A stretch of 8,343 nucleotides of DNA from Ktedonobacteraceae bacterium (GCA_014896635.1 JADBKA010000207.1:1-8343); one strand, 5' to 3'. Positions 1 through 6,402 are shown, numbered from the stretch's first letter. Notes: generated from the letters alone by a model not told the origin. Translations and numbers: made by a program.

Positions 1-1
1 G

Positions 2-70
2 AAGCTGGCAGCAGCGAGCCGGGGCCTGCGGTCTGAGAAAGTAGGGGACGAGGTTCTCGTCCCCCGATAA
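2..70 (+). other. Possible 3' tail of an upstream gene
   Basis: One forward frame is open from base 2 to a TAA at 68-70 and would encode a 22-residue C-terminus ending EVLVPR. A second forward frame stops at TGA 34-36 (ending PGPAV) and a third at TAG 42-44. One of them may be the end of a gene that begins to the left and lies in the same operon as the kinase. With so few codons the true frame cannot be chosen, and the stretch may simply be intergenic. Confidence 0.2.
44..64 (+). other. Perfect 9-bp hairpin upstream of the kinase gene
   Basis: GGGGACGAG (44-52) pairs perfectly with CTCGTCCCC (56-64) across a 3-base loop, GTT. The hairpin ends 22 bases before the kinase ribosome binding site. 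No T tract follows, so it is not a typical intrinsic terminator. It could be a processing or stability element in a polycistronic message, or part of the coding tail of the preceding gene. Its function is not established. Confidence 0.4.
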
Positions 71-86
71 GCTTGCTTGCATAAGC

Positions 87-95
87 GAGAGGGAG
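87..95 (+). promoter_or_regulatory. Ribosome binding site that sets the kinase start
   Basis: The purine-rich run GAGAGGGAG lies 8 bases before ATG 104. This favours ATG 104 over the in-frame TTG at 77, which would place the binding site inside the coding region and add nine residues ahead of the conserved beta strand AILAIDQGTT. FGGY kinases normally begin only a few residues before that strand. Confidence 0.75.
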
Positions 96-103
96 CCGAA
101 GCC

Positions 104-1588
104 ATGCAGCCCGCCATACTCGCTATTGACCAGGGAACAACACGTACCAAAGCTTTCATCTTTGATGCCCAGGCGCGCACGCTCGCTGAAGCGTCAAGCG
201 AGATCCCGCTCACCTATCCTCGCCCAGGCTGGGTCGAGCAAGATCCGCGTGACCTGCTCCAGAGTGTGATTACCAACGCGCGCGCCGTCCTGGCTGCCTC
301 AGAAGTGCCATGTCTTGCGCTCGGCCTGGCGAACCAGGGAGAGACCGTTGCCATCTGGCACCGGCGGACAGGTGAGCCGCTCTATAACGCCATTAGCTGG
401 CAGGACCGCCGCACGGATAGTTTCTGCGACCGCCTGGCACAGAGTGCCGAGGGCAGGCTGATTCAGGAGCGCACTGGCTTACCCATCGATCCTTACTTTT
501 CGGCCACAAAACTGCGCTGGCTGCTCGACCACGTTCCCGGCGCGCGTGAACTGGCAAGGCGTGGCGAGCTGCTGGCCGGCACAACCGATGCCTGGCTGCT
601 CTGGTCGCTGACGGGTCAGCATTTCACCGATGAGACAACGGCCTCGCGCACGATGCTCTACAATCCTCGCCTGCGCGACTGGGACCAGGACGTGCTGGAT
701 ATTCTGGAGATCCCACGCTCGATTCTGCCGGAGATCCGACCGTCATGTTCACTATTCGGGACGATGCACGCCGGGCTGGTGGGTCAATCGCTGGCGGTGA
801 CTGCCGCGCTGGTTGATCAGCAAGCGGCACTTTTCGGGCAGACCTGCTACCAGCCGGGCGACGTCAAAGTCACTTACGGCACCGGTGCTTTCATTCTCAT
901 GCACGCCGGGCAGAGCATCCCCACCTCGCGGCATGGCCTGGTGCCGACAGTGGCATGGTCGCTGCCCGGCTCGATCAGCTATGCTCTCGATGGCGGCATC
1001 TATGTCACAGGCGCAGCCGTGCAGTGGCTGCGCGATGGTCTGGGCATTATCGCCAGCCTGGAAGAAAGCTGTGAACTGGCGAGGTCGGTTCCTGACAGCG
1101 GCGATGTCTACTTCGTACCGGCGCTGGCCGGCCTGGCTGCACCCTACTGGGACAGCTATGCACGTGGCATCATCGTCGGCCTGACACGCGGCAGCACGCG
1201 CGCTCACCTGGTACGTGCGACGCTGGAGGGGATCGCCTACCGTACCCGCGATGTACTCGAAGCAATGGCAAAAGATAGCGGGCAGCCGATCAGTAGTATC
1301 AAAGTAGATGGCGGCGCCTCTGTGAACGCTTTTTTGATGCAGAGCCTCGCTGACATTGCAGGCGTCGAGGTGCGCGTGGCTGCCACCCGCGAGACGACGG
1401 CGCTCGGCACTGCTTTCATGGCGGGACTGGGCGCAGGTGTGTGGAGCAGTCTGGATGAATTAGCGGCTCTGTGGCGGGAAGCGGCGCACTACACGCCACA
1501 ACAGAACGGCGAGCGAGAACGGAAGTATAAAAAATGGCTACGTGCGGTAGAGCGAGCGAAGGGATGGGCCGCGCCTATGCCAGAATAA
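104..1588 (+). CDS. glpK: Glycerol kinase-like FGGY carbohydrate kinase
   Basis: Predicted cytosolic ATP-dependent kinase of 494 residues, the usual length for glycerol kinase (ATP + glycerol to sn-glycerol 3-phosphate). Seen in the sequence: the N-terminal phosphate motif DQGTT (residues 9-13), WQDRRT (99-104), DPYFSATK (129-136), TDAWLLW (161-167), ASRTMLYN (180-187), DQQAALFGQ (238-246), TYGTGAFILM (257-266), APYWD...ARG near 350, and the C-terminal VDGGAS and TALGTAF motifs. By alignment with E. coli GlpK, the glycerol contacts Glu84, Trp103, Tyr135, Asp245 and Phe270 are kept as Glu80, Trp99, Tyr131, Asp238 and Phe263. Arg83 is replaced by Gly79 (NQGET instead of NQRET), so the substrate may be another small polyol. 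The GGKGG loop tied to fructose-1,6-bisphosphate control in E. coli is not recognisable. The 3' end overlaps the convergent repressor gene by 14 bases. Membership of the GlpK-like FGGY group is secure; glycerol specificity is only probable. Confidence 0.85.
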   Translation: MQPAILAIDQGTTRTKAFIFDAQARTLAEASSEIPLTYPRPGWVEQDPRDLLQSVITNARAVLAASEVPCLALGLANQGETVAIWHRRTGEPLYNAISWQDRRTDSFCDRLAQSAEGRLIQERTGLPIDPYFSATKLRWLLDHVPGARELARRGELLAGTTDAWLLWSLTGQHFTDETTASRTMLYNPRLRDWDQDVLDILEIPRSILPEIRPSCSLFGTMHAGLVGQSLAVTAALVDQQAALFGQTCYQPGDVKVTYGTGAFILMHAGQSIPTSRHGLVPTVAWSLPGSISYALDGGIYVTGAAVQWLRDGLGIIASLEESCELARSVPDSGDVYFVPALAGLAAPYWDSYARGIIVGLTRGSTRAHLVRATLEGIAYRTRDVLEAMAKDSGQPISSIKVDGGASVNAFLMQSLADIAGVEVRVAATRETTALGTAFMAGLGAGVWSSLDELAALWREAAHYTPQQNGERERKYKKWLRAVERAKGWAAPMPE

Positions 1589-2366
1589 CCTCAACACCGA
1601 ACTGGCGCAGGCGCGTCACCATCTCGGCATCCACCTCTGCATCCGTGATCAGCGTATCGACAACCGTCAGCGAAGCTACTGTATTGAGCATCACCTTGCC
1701 AAATTTGGTATGATCGGCTACCACGATACGTTGCCGCGCGCGCTCTAGCATGACGCGCTTGGTGCCGGCCTCGTCAAAGTTGAACTCCGTCAATCCGTGC
1801 TCGATGGTGATACCGCCGATACCAATGAAGGCTTTATCTACCTGAAACGCGCGCAGCGTCTGCTCTGCCAGGTGTCCCACCATTGAAAGCTCGCTGGCGC
1901 GCAGTTTGCCCCCGATCACGATGACCTGAATGGCCGACTGGCTGGCGAGTTCGAGGGCGGCGCGCAGGTTTGTGACCAGCACCGTCAGATTGCGCTTGCC
2001 TTTGAGCGCGCGGGCTATTTGCAGGGTGGTGGTGCCGACATCGAGAATCAAGCTGTCGCCATCCTGGATGAGTTCGACGGCTTTAGCGGCGATGCGCTGT
2101 TTCTGCGCAATGTAGTGCGATTCGCGCGAGAGGAAGGGAGGTTCATAGCTTGTGCCACGCACACTGATCGCGCCGCCATGCACGCGGCGAATCAGCCCTT
2201 CCTGCTCCAGTTCTTGCAGATCGCGCATGATAGTAATGGTCGAGACATCAAAGCGTTGGGCCAGGTCGCGGACCGAGGCGATGCCACTGCTCTCGATCTC
2301 TTCAAAGATGCGCTGACGCCGCTCCTGCGCGATCATGCGAATGTCTTTCGCTGACTCTTCTGCCAT
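1575..2366 (-). CDS. DeoR/GlpR-family transcriptional repressor
   Basis: A 263-residue regulator of the DeoR family, which typically represses sugar or polyol genes and is released by a phosphorylated sugar. The N-terminal winged helix-turn-helix spans about residues 12-66: ERRQRI (15-20), the helix pair SVRDLAQRFDVSTITIMRDL (31-50) and the wing ending VHGGA (62-66). The C-terminal DeoR sensor domain has LDVGTTTLQIA (108-118), VTNL (131-134), IGGK (151-154), GIGGI (182-186) and DHTKFG (218-223), all normal for a phospho-sugar-binding, ribose-5-phosphate-isomerase-like fold. The recognition helix reads TIMRDL where the family usually has TIRRDL. Two starts are possible: ATG 2366 without a Shine-Dalgarno site, or ATG 2336 (residue 11) behind a weak GAAAGA; the conserved domain starts after both. 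Its convergent position next to the kinase makes that gene a reasonable target, but no operator can be assigned with certainty. Confidence 0.93.
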   Translation of the reverse strand: MAEESAKDIRMIAQERRQRIFEEIESSGIASVRDLAQRFDVSTITIMRDLQELEQEGLIRRVHGGAISVRGTSYEPPFLSRESHYIAQKQRIAAKAVELIQDGDSLILDVGTTTLQIARALKGKRNLTVLVTNLRAALELASQSAIQVIVIGGKLRASELSMVGHLAEQTLRAFQVDKAFIGIGGITIEHGLTEFNFDEAGTKRVMLERARQRIVVADHTKFGKVMLNTVASLTVVDTLITDAEVDAEMVTRLRQFGVEVILA

Positions 2367-2372
2367 ATCTAC

Positions 2373-2401
2373 ACAATAGCACGCATCAGCTATTTCAGCA
2401 A
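2373..2401 (-). promoter_or_regulatory. Candidate promoter of the DeoR-family gene
   Basis: On the minus strand TTGCTG (2401-2396) and TATTGT (2378-2373) are separated by 17 bases and resemble sigma-70 -35 and -10 boxes (3/6 and 4/6 matches). Transcription would begin close to 2366, at the first ATG itself, which would give a leaderless message. Found by eye, so tentative. Confidence 0.35.
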
Positions 2402-2452
2402 GGGGAGAGTTTCTTTGCTCTTTCTACGGAAGATGATATCATATTCAGCAAG
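2394..2452. repeat. 9-bp direct repeat pair in the divergent promoter region
   Basis: TTCAGCAAG occurs at 2394-2402 and again at 2444-2452, exactly 50 bases apart. The left copy covers the candidate -35 box of the regulator promoter and the right copy covers the expected transcription start of trmD. Also present are an inverted repeat, TTCTTTGCT (2411-2419) with AGCAAAGAA (2451-2459), and the palindrome ATGATATCAT (2433-2442). The layout resembles a paired operator, perhaps for the adjacent DeoR-family protein. The repeats are seen directly; the operator role is inferred. Confidence 0.45.
2415..2442 (+). promoter_or_regulatory. Candidate trmD promoter
   Basis: TTGCTC (2415-2420) and TATCAT (2437-2442) with a 16-base spacer resemble sigma-70 boxes (3/6 and 5/6). 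The start would fall near 2449, giving a leader of about 25 bases before ATG 2475. The -10 box forms half of the palindrome ATGATATCAT. The ribosome binding site before ATG 2475 is weak (AGAG at 2462-2465). Confidence 0.45.
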
Positions 2453-2474
2453 CAAAGAAGTAGAGAACTGATCC

Positions 2475-3212
2475 ATGCATTTTGACATCTTTACCCTTTT
2501 CCCGGCGATGTTTGAAGGGCCGTTTAACGAGAGCATTTTGAAGCGAGCGCAGGCGCGGGGACTGCTTAGCATTGCCCTGCACAATATTCGTGACGCGACC
2601 AGCGACAGACATCATATTGTTGACGACTATCCCTATGGTGGCGGAGCTGGCATGGTAATGAAGCCGGAACCGATATTTGCCGCCGTCGAGGCCGTCTACC
2701 AGGGCGGTCCGATTATCTATCTGACACCCAGGGGCCGCCTTTTCAACCAGCAGATTGCGCGCGAGCTGGCGCGTGAGCCGCGCATTACGCTGCTGTGCGG
2801 CCACTACGAAGGCATTGACGAGCGCGTCTGCCAGCATCTTGTCACCGATGAGATTTCTATAGGCGATTATGTGTTGACCGGGGGCGAGCTGGCGGCGATG
2901 GTGGTGGTGGATGCGGTGAGCCGCCTGGTGCCGGGCGTGCTGGCTGAAAGCTCAACTGAAGAGGAGTCGCACAGTAATAACCTGCTGGAATACCCCCACT
3001 ACACACGCCCGCCCGAATTTCGCGGCTGGTGCGTTCCCGATGTGCTGCTCTCCGGCCATCACGAGAACATCGCGCGCTGGCGGCGCAAAGAAGCGATACG
3101 TATTACGCGCCGGCGCCGGCCCGATCTCTTCGCCCGGCTTGATCTGAGCAGCAAGCAGGATCAGCAAATCCTGCGAGAGCTGGATGAGGAAGAGGTTACA
3201 ACTGAAGAATGA
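2475..3212 (+). CDS. trmD: tRNA (guanine-37-N1)-methyltransferase TrmD
   Basis: SPOUT-family enzyme of 245 residues that transfers a methyl group from S-adenosylmethionine to N1 of G37 in tRNAs reading CNN codons and some others, preventing +1 frameshifts; cytosolic homodimer. Clear family motifs: [17 protein letters not shown] (50-66), LTPRG (83-87), [12 protein letters not shown] (107-118), and [17 protein letters not shown] (126-142), which together form the trefoil-knot cofactor site. Then come [11 protein letters not shown] (146-156), [10 protein letters not shown] (170-179) and [10 protein letters not shown] near 187-196. Arg150 matches E. coli Arg154. The residue aligned with the E. 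coli catalytic base Asp169 appears to be Glu164 (EEESHS), after a one-residue gap. The C-terminal helical domain is complete. The gene stands apart from rpsP, rimM and rplS, its common operon partners, and its stop codon directly abuts the stop of the convergent ftsK. Confidence 0.98.
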   Translation: MHFDIFTLFPAMFEGPFNESILKRAQARGLLSIALHNIRDATSDRHHIVDDYPYGGGAGMVMKPEPIFAAVEAVYQGGPIIYLTPRGRLFNQQIARELAREPRITLLCGHYEGIDERVCQHLVTDEISIGDYVLTGGELAAMVVVDAVSRLVPGVLAESSTEEESHSNNLLEYPHYTRPPEFRGWCVPDVLLSGHHENIARWRRKEAIRITRRRRPDLFARLDLSSKQDQQILRELDEEEVTTEE

Positions 3213-6200
3213 TCATTCACCTTCACGCTGCTGCGAGCGAGCGGCCTGTCGGCGCAGGAACTCGTCGCGGGCGCGCTCCTCGGCCATGATATCATCGGCC
3301 TCGGCAGAGAGGGAATGACCTTCGTCATCATAGCGGCCATGTCCGCTGTTGCCGTTATCGAGTACCTCGCGCGCACGTCCACCAGATTCAGCCTGTCCAA
3401 TGATGCCGTGCTCTTCCAGCAGGTCGATCAGGCGTGCAGCACGCGAGTAGCCGATGCGCAGACGGCGCTGCAAGAGCGAGATTGAGGCGCGGCCATATTC
3501 GCGTACGACATCTTCCGCCTTTTCCAGCAGTTCATCGTCCAGGTCAAACTCGTCAGATGGCTCTTCTTTGATCTCCCAGCCCGGCTCGACCGCCGTATAG
3601 ACAGCCTGTCCTGCGTTGAGTTCGCCCTCTTTCATAGTAGCAGCGGCGTGGTCGATGACCTGCTGCCGCCAGAACTCGACCAGGGCTTCCGTCTCGTCGT
3701 CGGCGACAAATGCGGCCTGGATGCGCTCCGGGCGCCCGGCATCCGCTGGCAGGTAGAGCATATCGCCGCGTCCAAGCAGGCGTTCGGCGCCGCCCATGTC
3801 GATGATGGTGCGCGAGTCAACGGCGGAGCTGACCATAAACGAGATGCGCGTCGGGATATTGGCTTTGATCAGGCCGGTGATCACATCGACCGAGGGTCGC
3901 TGCGTGGCGATGACCAGGTGAATGCCCGTTGCGCGCGCGAGTTGCGCCAGGCGGCAGATCAGGCCCTCTACCTCTTCGGGAGCCGCCATCATCAGATCTG
4001 CCAGTTCGTCGATAATAATGACGATGGCCGGCAGATTGTTGAGCGAATTATCCCCGCGCGCCAGCTTCTCCAGGCGCATTTTGCGATAGCCGTCCAGGTT
4101 GCGTACGCCCAGTTGTGAGAAAAGCCGGTAGCGCCGCTCCATTTCGTTGATAGCGTTTTTGAGCAGCGGCACCACCTGGTCAACATCAGTCACCACCGGA
4201 GAGAGCAGGTGGGGGATGCCGTTGTAGAGGTTCAGTTCCACCATTTTTGGATCAACCATCAGCAGACGTACATCGTCAGGAGTGGCCTGGGTCAGAATGC
4301 TGCTAATAATCGCATTGATGCAAACTGATTTACCGGCACCTGTTGCGCCGGCAATCAGTAAATGTGGCATGCGCGCCAGATCGCCCACCCGCACCTGGCC
4401 CGCAACATCCCTGCCGAGTGCGATTGCCAGTTTTGATTTTGCCCTGGCTGTCTGGTATTCCTTGCTTTCCAGCACTTCGCGCAAAGTGACGAGACGGCTA
4501 TTCTTGTTGGGGATCTCCACGCCGACGTAGGGACGTCCGGGGACCGGAGCCTCCATGCGGATTGTTCTGGCTTCCAGCACCAGCGCAAGGTCGTTTTGCA
4601 GCGCCATGATGCGACTGACGCGCGTGCGTGTCTCGTAGACAATGTTGCCAGCGGCATCGCGCACCGGCACTGCTTTGCCCGTTTTCTCATCAATGCGCAC
4701 TTCTGGCTTGCCGGTCGGGCGGATGCCGAAGCGGATCACCGTCGGCCCGATGCTGATATCTTCGGGCCGCACCTCCGCGTCCACGCGAAAACTGCGCAAG
4801 GTCTCCTGGATAGTGCGAGCCAGCGCCGCTGTATCATCGGCGAAACGCTGGATCTTCACATCTTCCGGGTTGTGCAGCAGCGATGTTTCCGGCAGTTTCC
4901 AGATAGAAGAGATGACCAGCGGCGTCTGAGGTGACGCTTGAGACTGCGACTGGGACTGTGGTGAGGACTGTGGTGAGGACTGTGGCGAGGACTGTGGCTG
5001 AGGCGCGCGCGCCTTCTGCCGGCTCGCCAGTTTTGGATTAGGCGCCAGCGGCTCCATATCAGGCGGCGGGGGTAATACCAGCTTCGAGGATTGTTCCGCT
5101 CTCTGTTCAAAAGGAAGAGCCTGCTGGTTGACATCTTTCCCGCCCTGCTCATGCTCAGTCAGGTCGATGGGCCTGGGAGCGGCGCGCTGGCCGCGCGGAA
5201 CGTTCCCTACCATGTTGCGATGGATGTTAATGTCGTTAAGAGGATCTTCCTCCTGCACAAAATCAGGCTCGAAGTCGATGGCATCTTCATCGCCCTCCTC
5301 GATCAGCTCATCCTTTGCCCCGCCGGCAGAATGGCTACCGGCAGCGCGAGACGATAACGCCGCCTGACCGGCGGAAGATCCGGCGACATAGCGACTGAAG
5401 CGGGGACGCTGCCCCAGATACTGAGAGATATCTTCCTGTTCATCCTCCTCATCATCTCCTGCCTGTCGCCGTGGCGGGTCTGCCACAATCTGCTGGATGA
5501 AATGGACCACAGCCAGGACGTGGCCGAGTGTAATGCGAAACGTCACGATCACCACGATCAGAAGCAGGCCCAGAACCAGCACATGCGCAAGGGCGGCAGG
5601 CCAGCCGAGCAGAGGGCTGACCAGCCACTCGGCCAGCACACCGACGGCCAGGCGTCCTGTCCATAAGCGACTTTCAAGTAGCAGCAGCAGCCAGATCGCA
5701 AACAGACCGATCACTGTTGACCAGCGAATAAAACGCTGGTTGCGAATGCCCTCTACCAGGTGCGCCAGCGCAAAAGCTACCAGGCCGATAGCCAGCGGGT
5801 AGGCCGACCAGCCGAAAAATGTAAGAAAAAATTTATTAATGCCGTTTAAAAGCGGTGCGGTACGAAAAGCCGTCAGCGAACCAAACAGCAAGAGGGAGAG
5901 GAGCAGTAGCAGTACGCCAAAGATTCGCTGCTGCTGATGAGCTTCTAGAGATCGCCATTTTGTGATGGCCCACCTGATCAACTGGCTATCTTTTGTCGCA
6001 GATGGGTGAGGTGTGACAGATGCAGCGCGCGGTTGCTGGCTGCGACTACTTTGAGCGGGTTTGCTGTGCTGAGTTTGTTTTGAGGGCGCGCCGCGCGTAC
6101 TCTGGCGTGAAGGGATATTGGAGCGTTGCTCCACGCTGGTGTGCGAGCCGGTATCACTGTGTGCGCTGATACGCCCTGCCGCTCTACTGACGCGCGAAGT

Positions 6201-6266
6201 CCCCCGCTCAAGGCTTGGCACGACGCGCTCACTCTGGCGTCTGGTATCTTTTCTCTGGCCCGCCAT
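3213..6266 (-). CDS. ftsK: FtsK/SpoIIIE-family DNA translocase
   Basis: Membrane-anchored hexameric ATPase of 1017 residues that pumps chromosomal DNA through the closing septum and assists dimer resolution or segregation. Layout: a hydrophilic Ser/Arg/Gln-rich tail (1-113); about four membrane segments (114-134, 146-172, 180-198, 207-250); an acidic linker (270-345); a Pro/Ser/Gln linker with SPQS repeats (about 420-448); the motor alpha/beta regions (about 455-900) with PVPGRPYVGVEIPN (574-587), Walker A GATGAGKS (640-647), Walker B IVIIIDELAD (748-757) and ATQRPSVDVITG (787-798); a gamma winged helix (about 905-968) for reading polar DNA motifs; and a charged C-terminal extension of about 50 residues. 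The alpha region carries an insert of roughly 30 residues (518-548) absent from B. subtilis SpoIIIE. ATG 6266 is supported by AGAGGAAGG 9 bases upstream. All key motor residues are present, so the protein should be active. RNase J upstream recalls the rnjB-spoIIIE neighbourhood of Bacillus. Confidence 0.97.
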   Translation of the reverse strand: MAGQRKDTRRQSERVVPSLERGTSRVSRAAGRISAHSDTGSHTSVEQRSNIPSRQSTRGAPSKQTQHSKPAQSSRSQQPRAASVTPHPSATKDSQLIRWAITKWRSLEAHQQQRIFGVLLLLLSLLLFGSLTAFRTAPLLNGINKFFLTFFGWSAYPLAIGLVAFALAHLVEGIRNQRFIRWSTVIGLFAIWLLLLLESRLWTGRLAVGVLAEWLVSPLLGWPAALAHVLVLGLLLIVVIVTFRITLGHVLAVVHFIQQIVADPPRRQAGDDEEDEQEDISQYLGQRPRFSRYVAGSSAGQAALSSRAAGSHSAGGAKDELIEEGDEDAIDFEPDFVQEEDPLNDINIHRNMVGNVPRGQRAAPRPIDLTEHEQGGKDVNQQALPFEQRAEQSSKLVLPPPPDMEPLAPNPKLASRQKARAPQPQSSPQSSPQSSPQSQSQSQASPQTPLVISSIWKLPETSLLHNPEDVKIQRFADDTAALARTIQETLRSFRVDAEVRPEDISIGPTVIRFGIRPTGKPEVRIDEKTGKAVPVRDAAGNIVYETRTRVSRIMALQNDLALVLEARTIRMEAPVPGRPYVGVEIPNKNSRLVTLREVLESKEYQTARAKSKLAIALGRDVAGQVRVGDLARMPHLLIAGATGAGKSVCINAIISSILTQATPDDVRLLMVDPKMVELNLYNGIPHLLSPVVTDVDQVVPLLKNAINEMERRYRLFSQLGVRNLDGYRKMRLEKLARGDNSLNNLPAIVIIIDELADLMMAAPEEVEGLICRLAQLARATGIHLVIATQRPSVDVITGLIKANIPTRISFMVSSAVDSRTIIDMGGAERLLGRGDMLYLPADAGRPERIQAAFVADDETEALVEFWRQQVIDHAAATMKEGELNAGQAVYTAVEPGWEIKEEPSDEFDLDDELLEKAEDVVREYGRASISLLQRRLRIGYSRAARLIDLLEEHGIIGQAESGGRAREVLDNGNSGHGRYDDEGHSLSAEADDIMAEERARDEFLRRQAARSQQREGE
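4942..5001. repeat. 12-bp tandem repeat inside ftsK
   Basis: Three consecutive near-identical units, GACTGTGGTGAG, start at 4954, 4966 and 4978 (the third differs by one base), flanked by degenerate units at 4942 and 4990. In the ftsK frame on the minus strand they encode repeated Ser-Pro-Gln-Ser in the linker between membrane and motor domains. The unit is a multiple of three, so copy-number change would alter linker length without breaking the frame. Confidence 0.9.
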
Positions 6267-6275
6267 TGTTGAAAT

Positions 6276-6284
6276 CCTTCCTCT
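6276..6284 (-). promoter_or_regulatory. Ribosome binding site of ftsK
   Basis: AGAGGAAGG on the minus strand lies 9 bases before ATG 6266. It supports this start and therefore the reality of the long hydrophilic N-terminal tail. Confidence 0.8.
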
Positions 6285-6316
6285 GATGAGATCGAAAGCG
6301 TCTGCAAGACACAGTT

Positions 6317-6345
6317 ATGATAGCGCAGATGTTCAATAGACGCAA
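6317..6345 (-). promoter_or_regulatory. Candidate ftsK promoter
   Basis: On the minus strand TTGCGT (6345-6340) and TATCAT (6322-6317) are spaced by 17 bases, 3/6 and 5/6 matches to sigma-70 boxes. It sits between the RNase J terminator and the ftsK ribosome binding site, where a dedicated ftsK promoter would be expected. The 5' leader would be about 43 bases. Confidence 0.45.
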
Positions 6346-6360
6346 TAGGACAAAAAGCCA

Positions 6361-6400
6361 CAAAAACCCCTTTAGCCAGTTACAGCTAAAGGGGTTTTTG
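6361..6400 (-). terminator. Intrinsic terminator after RNase J
   Basis: A perfect 16-bp stem (6361-6376 with 6385-6400) has an 8-base loop. Read on the minus strand it runs CAAAAACCCCTTTAGC, loop, then the complementary arm ending GGGGTTTTTG, followed by a second T run (CTTTTTG at 6357-6351). It begins 2 bases after the RNase J stop codon. The A/T ends make the stem symmetric, so it could also work in the forward direction, but no forward gene ends here. Confidence 0.92.
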
Positions 6401-6402
6401 CC

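Noticed and set aside
44..64. Hairpin as an intrinsic terminator
   Set aside because: The stem is strong but only C residues and then mixed sequence follow; there is no T tract.
752..1207. Open frame of 151 codons on the minus strand
   Set aside because: Lies wholly inside the kinase gene, shows no recognisable domain, and the forward frame carries a complete FGGY enzyme.
3648..4118. Open frame of 156 codons on the plus strand
   Set aside because: Antisense to the ftsK motor region; no domain, and its existence is explained by GC-rich codon bias opposite a conserved gene.
4942..5001. CRISPR-like short repeats
   Set aside because: Units are 12 bases, contiguous without spacers, and keep the ftsK reading frame.
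4856..5152. Minus-strand frame rich in His-Ser-Pro repeats
   Set aside because: It is the out-of-frame reading of the 12-bp repeats within ftsK, not a separate gene.
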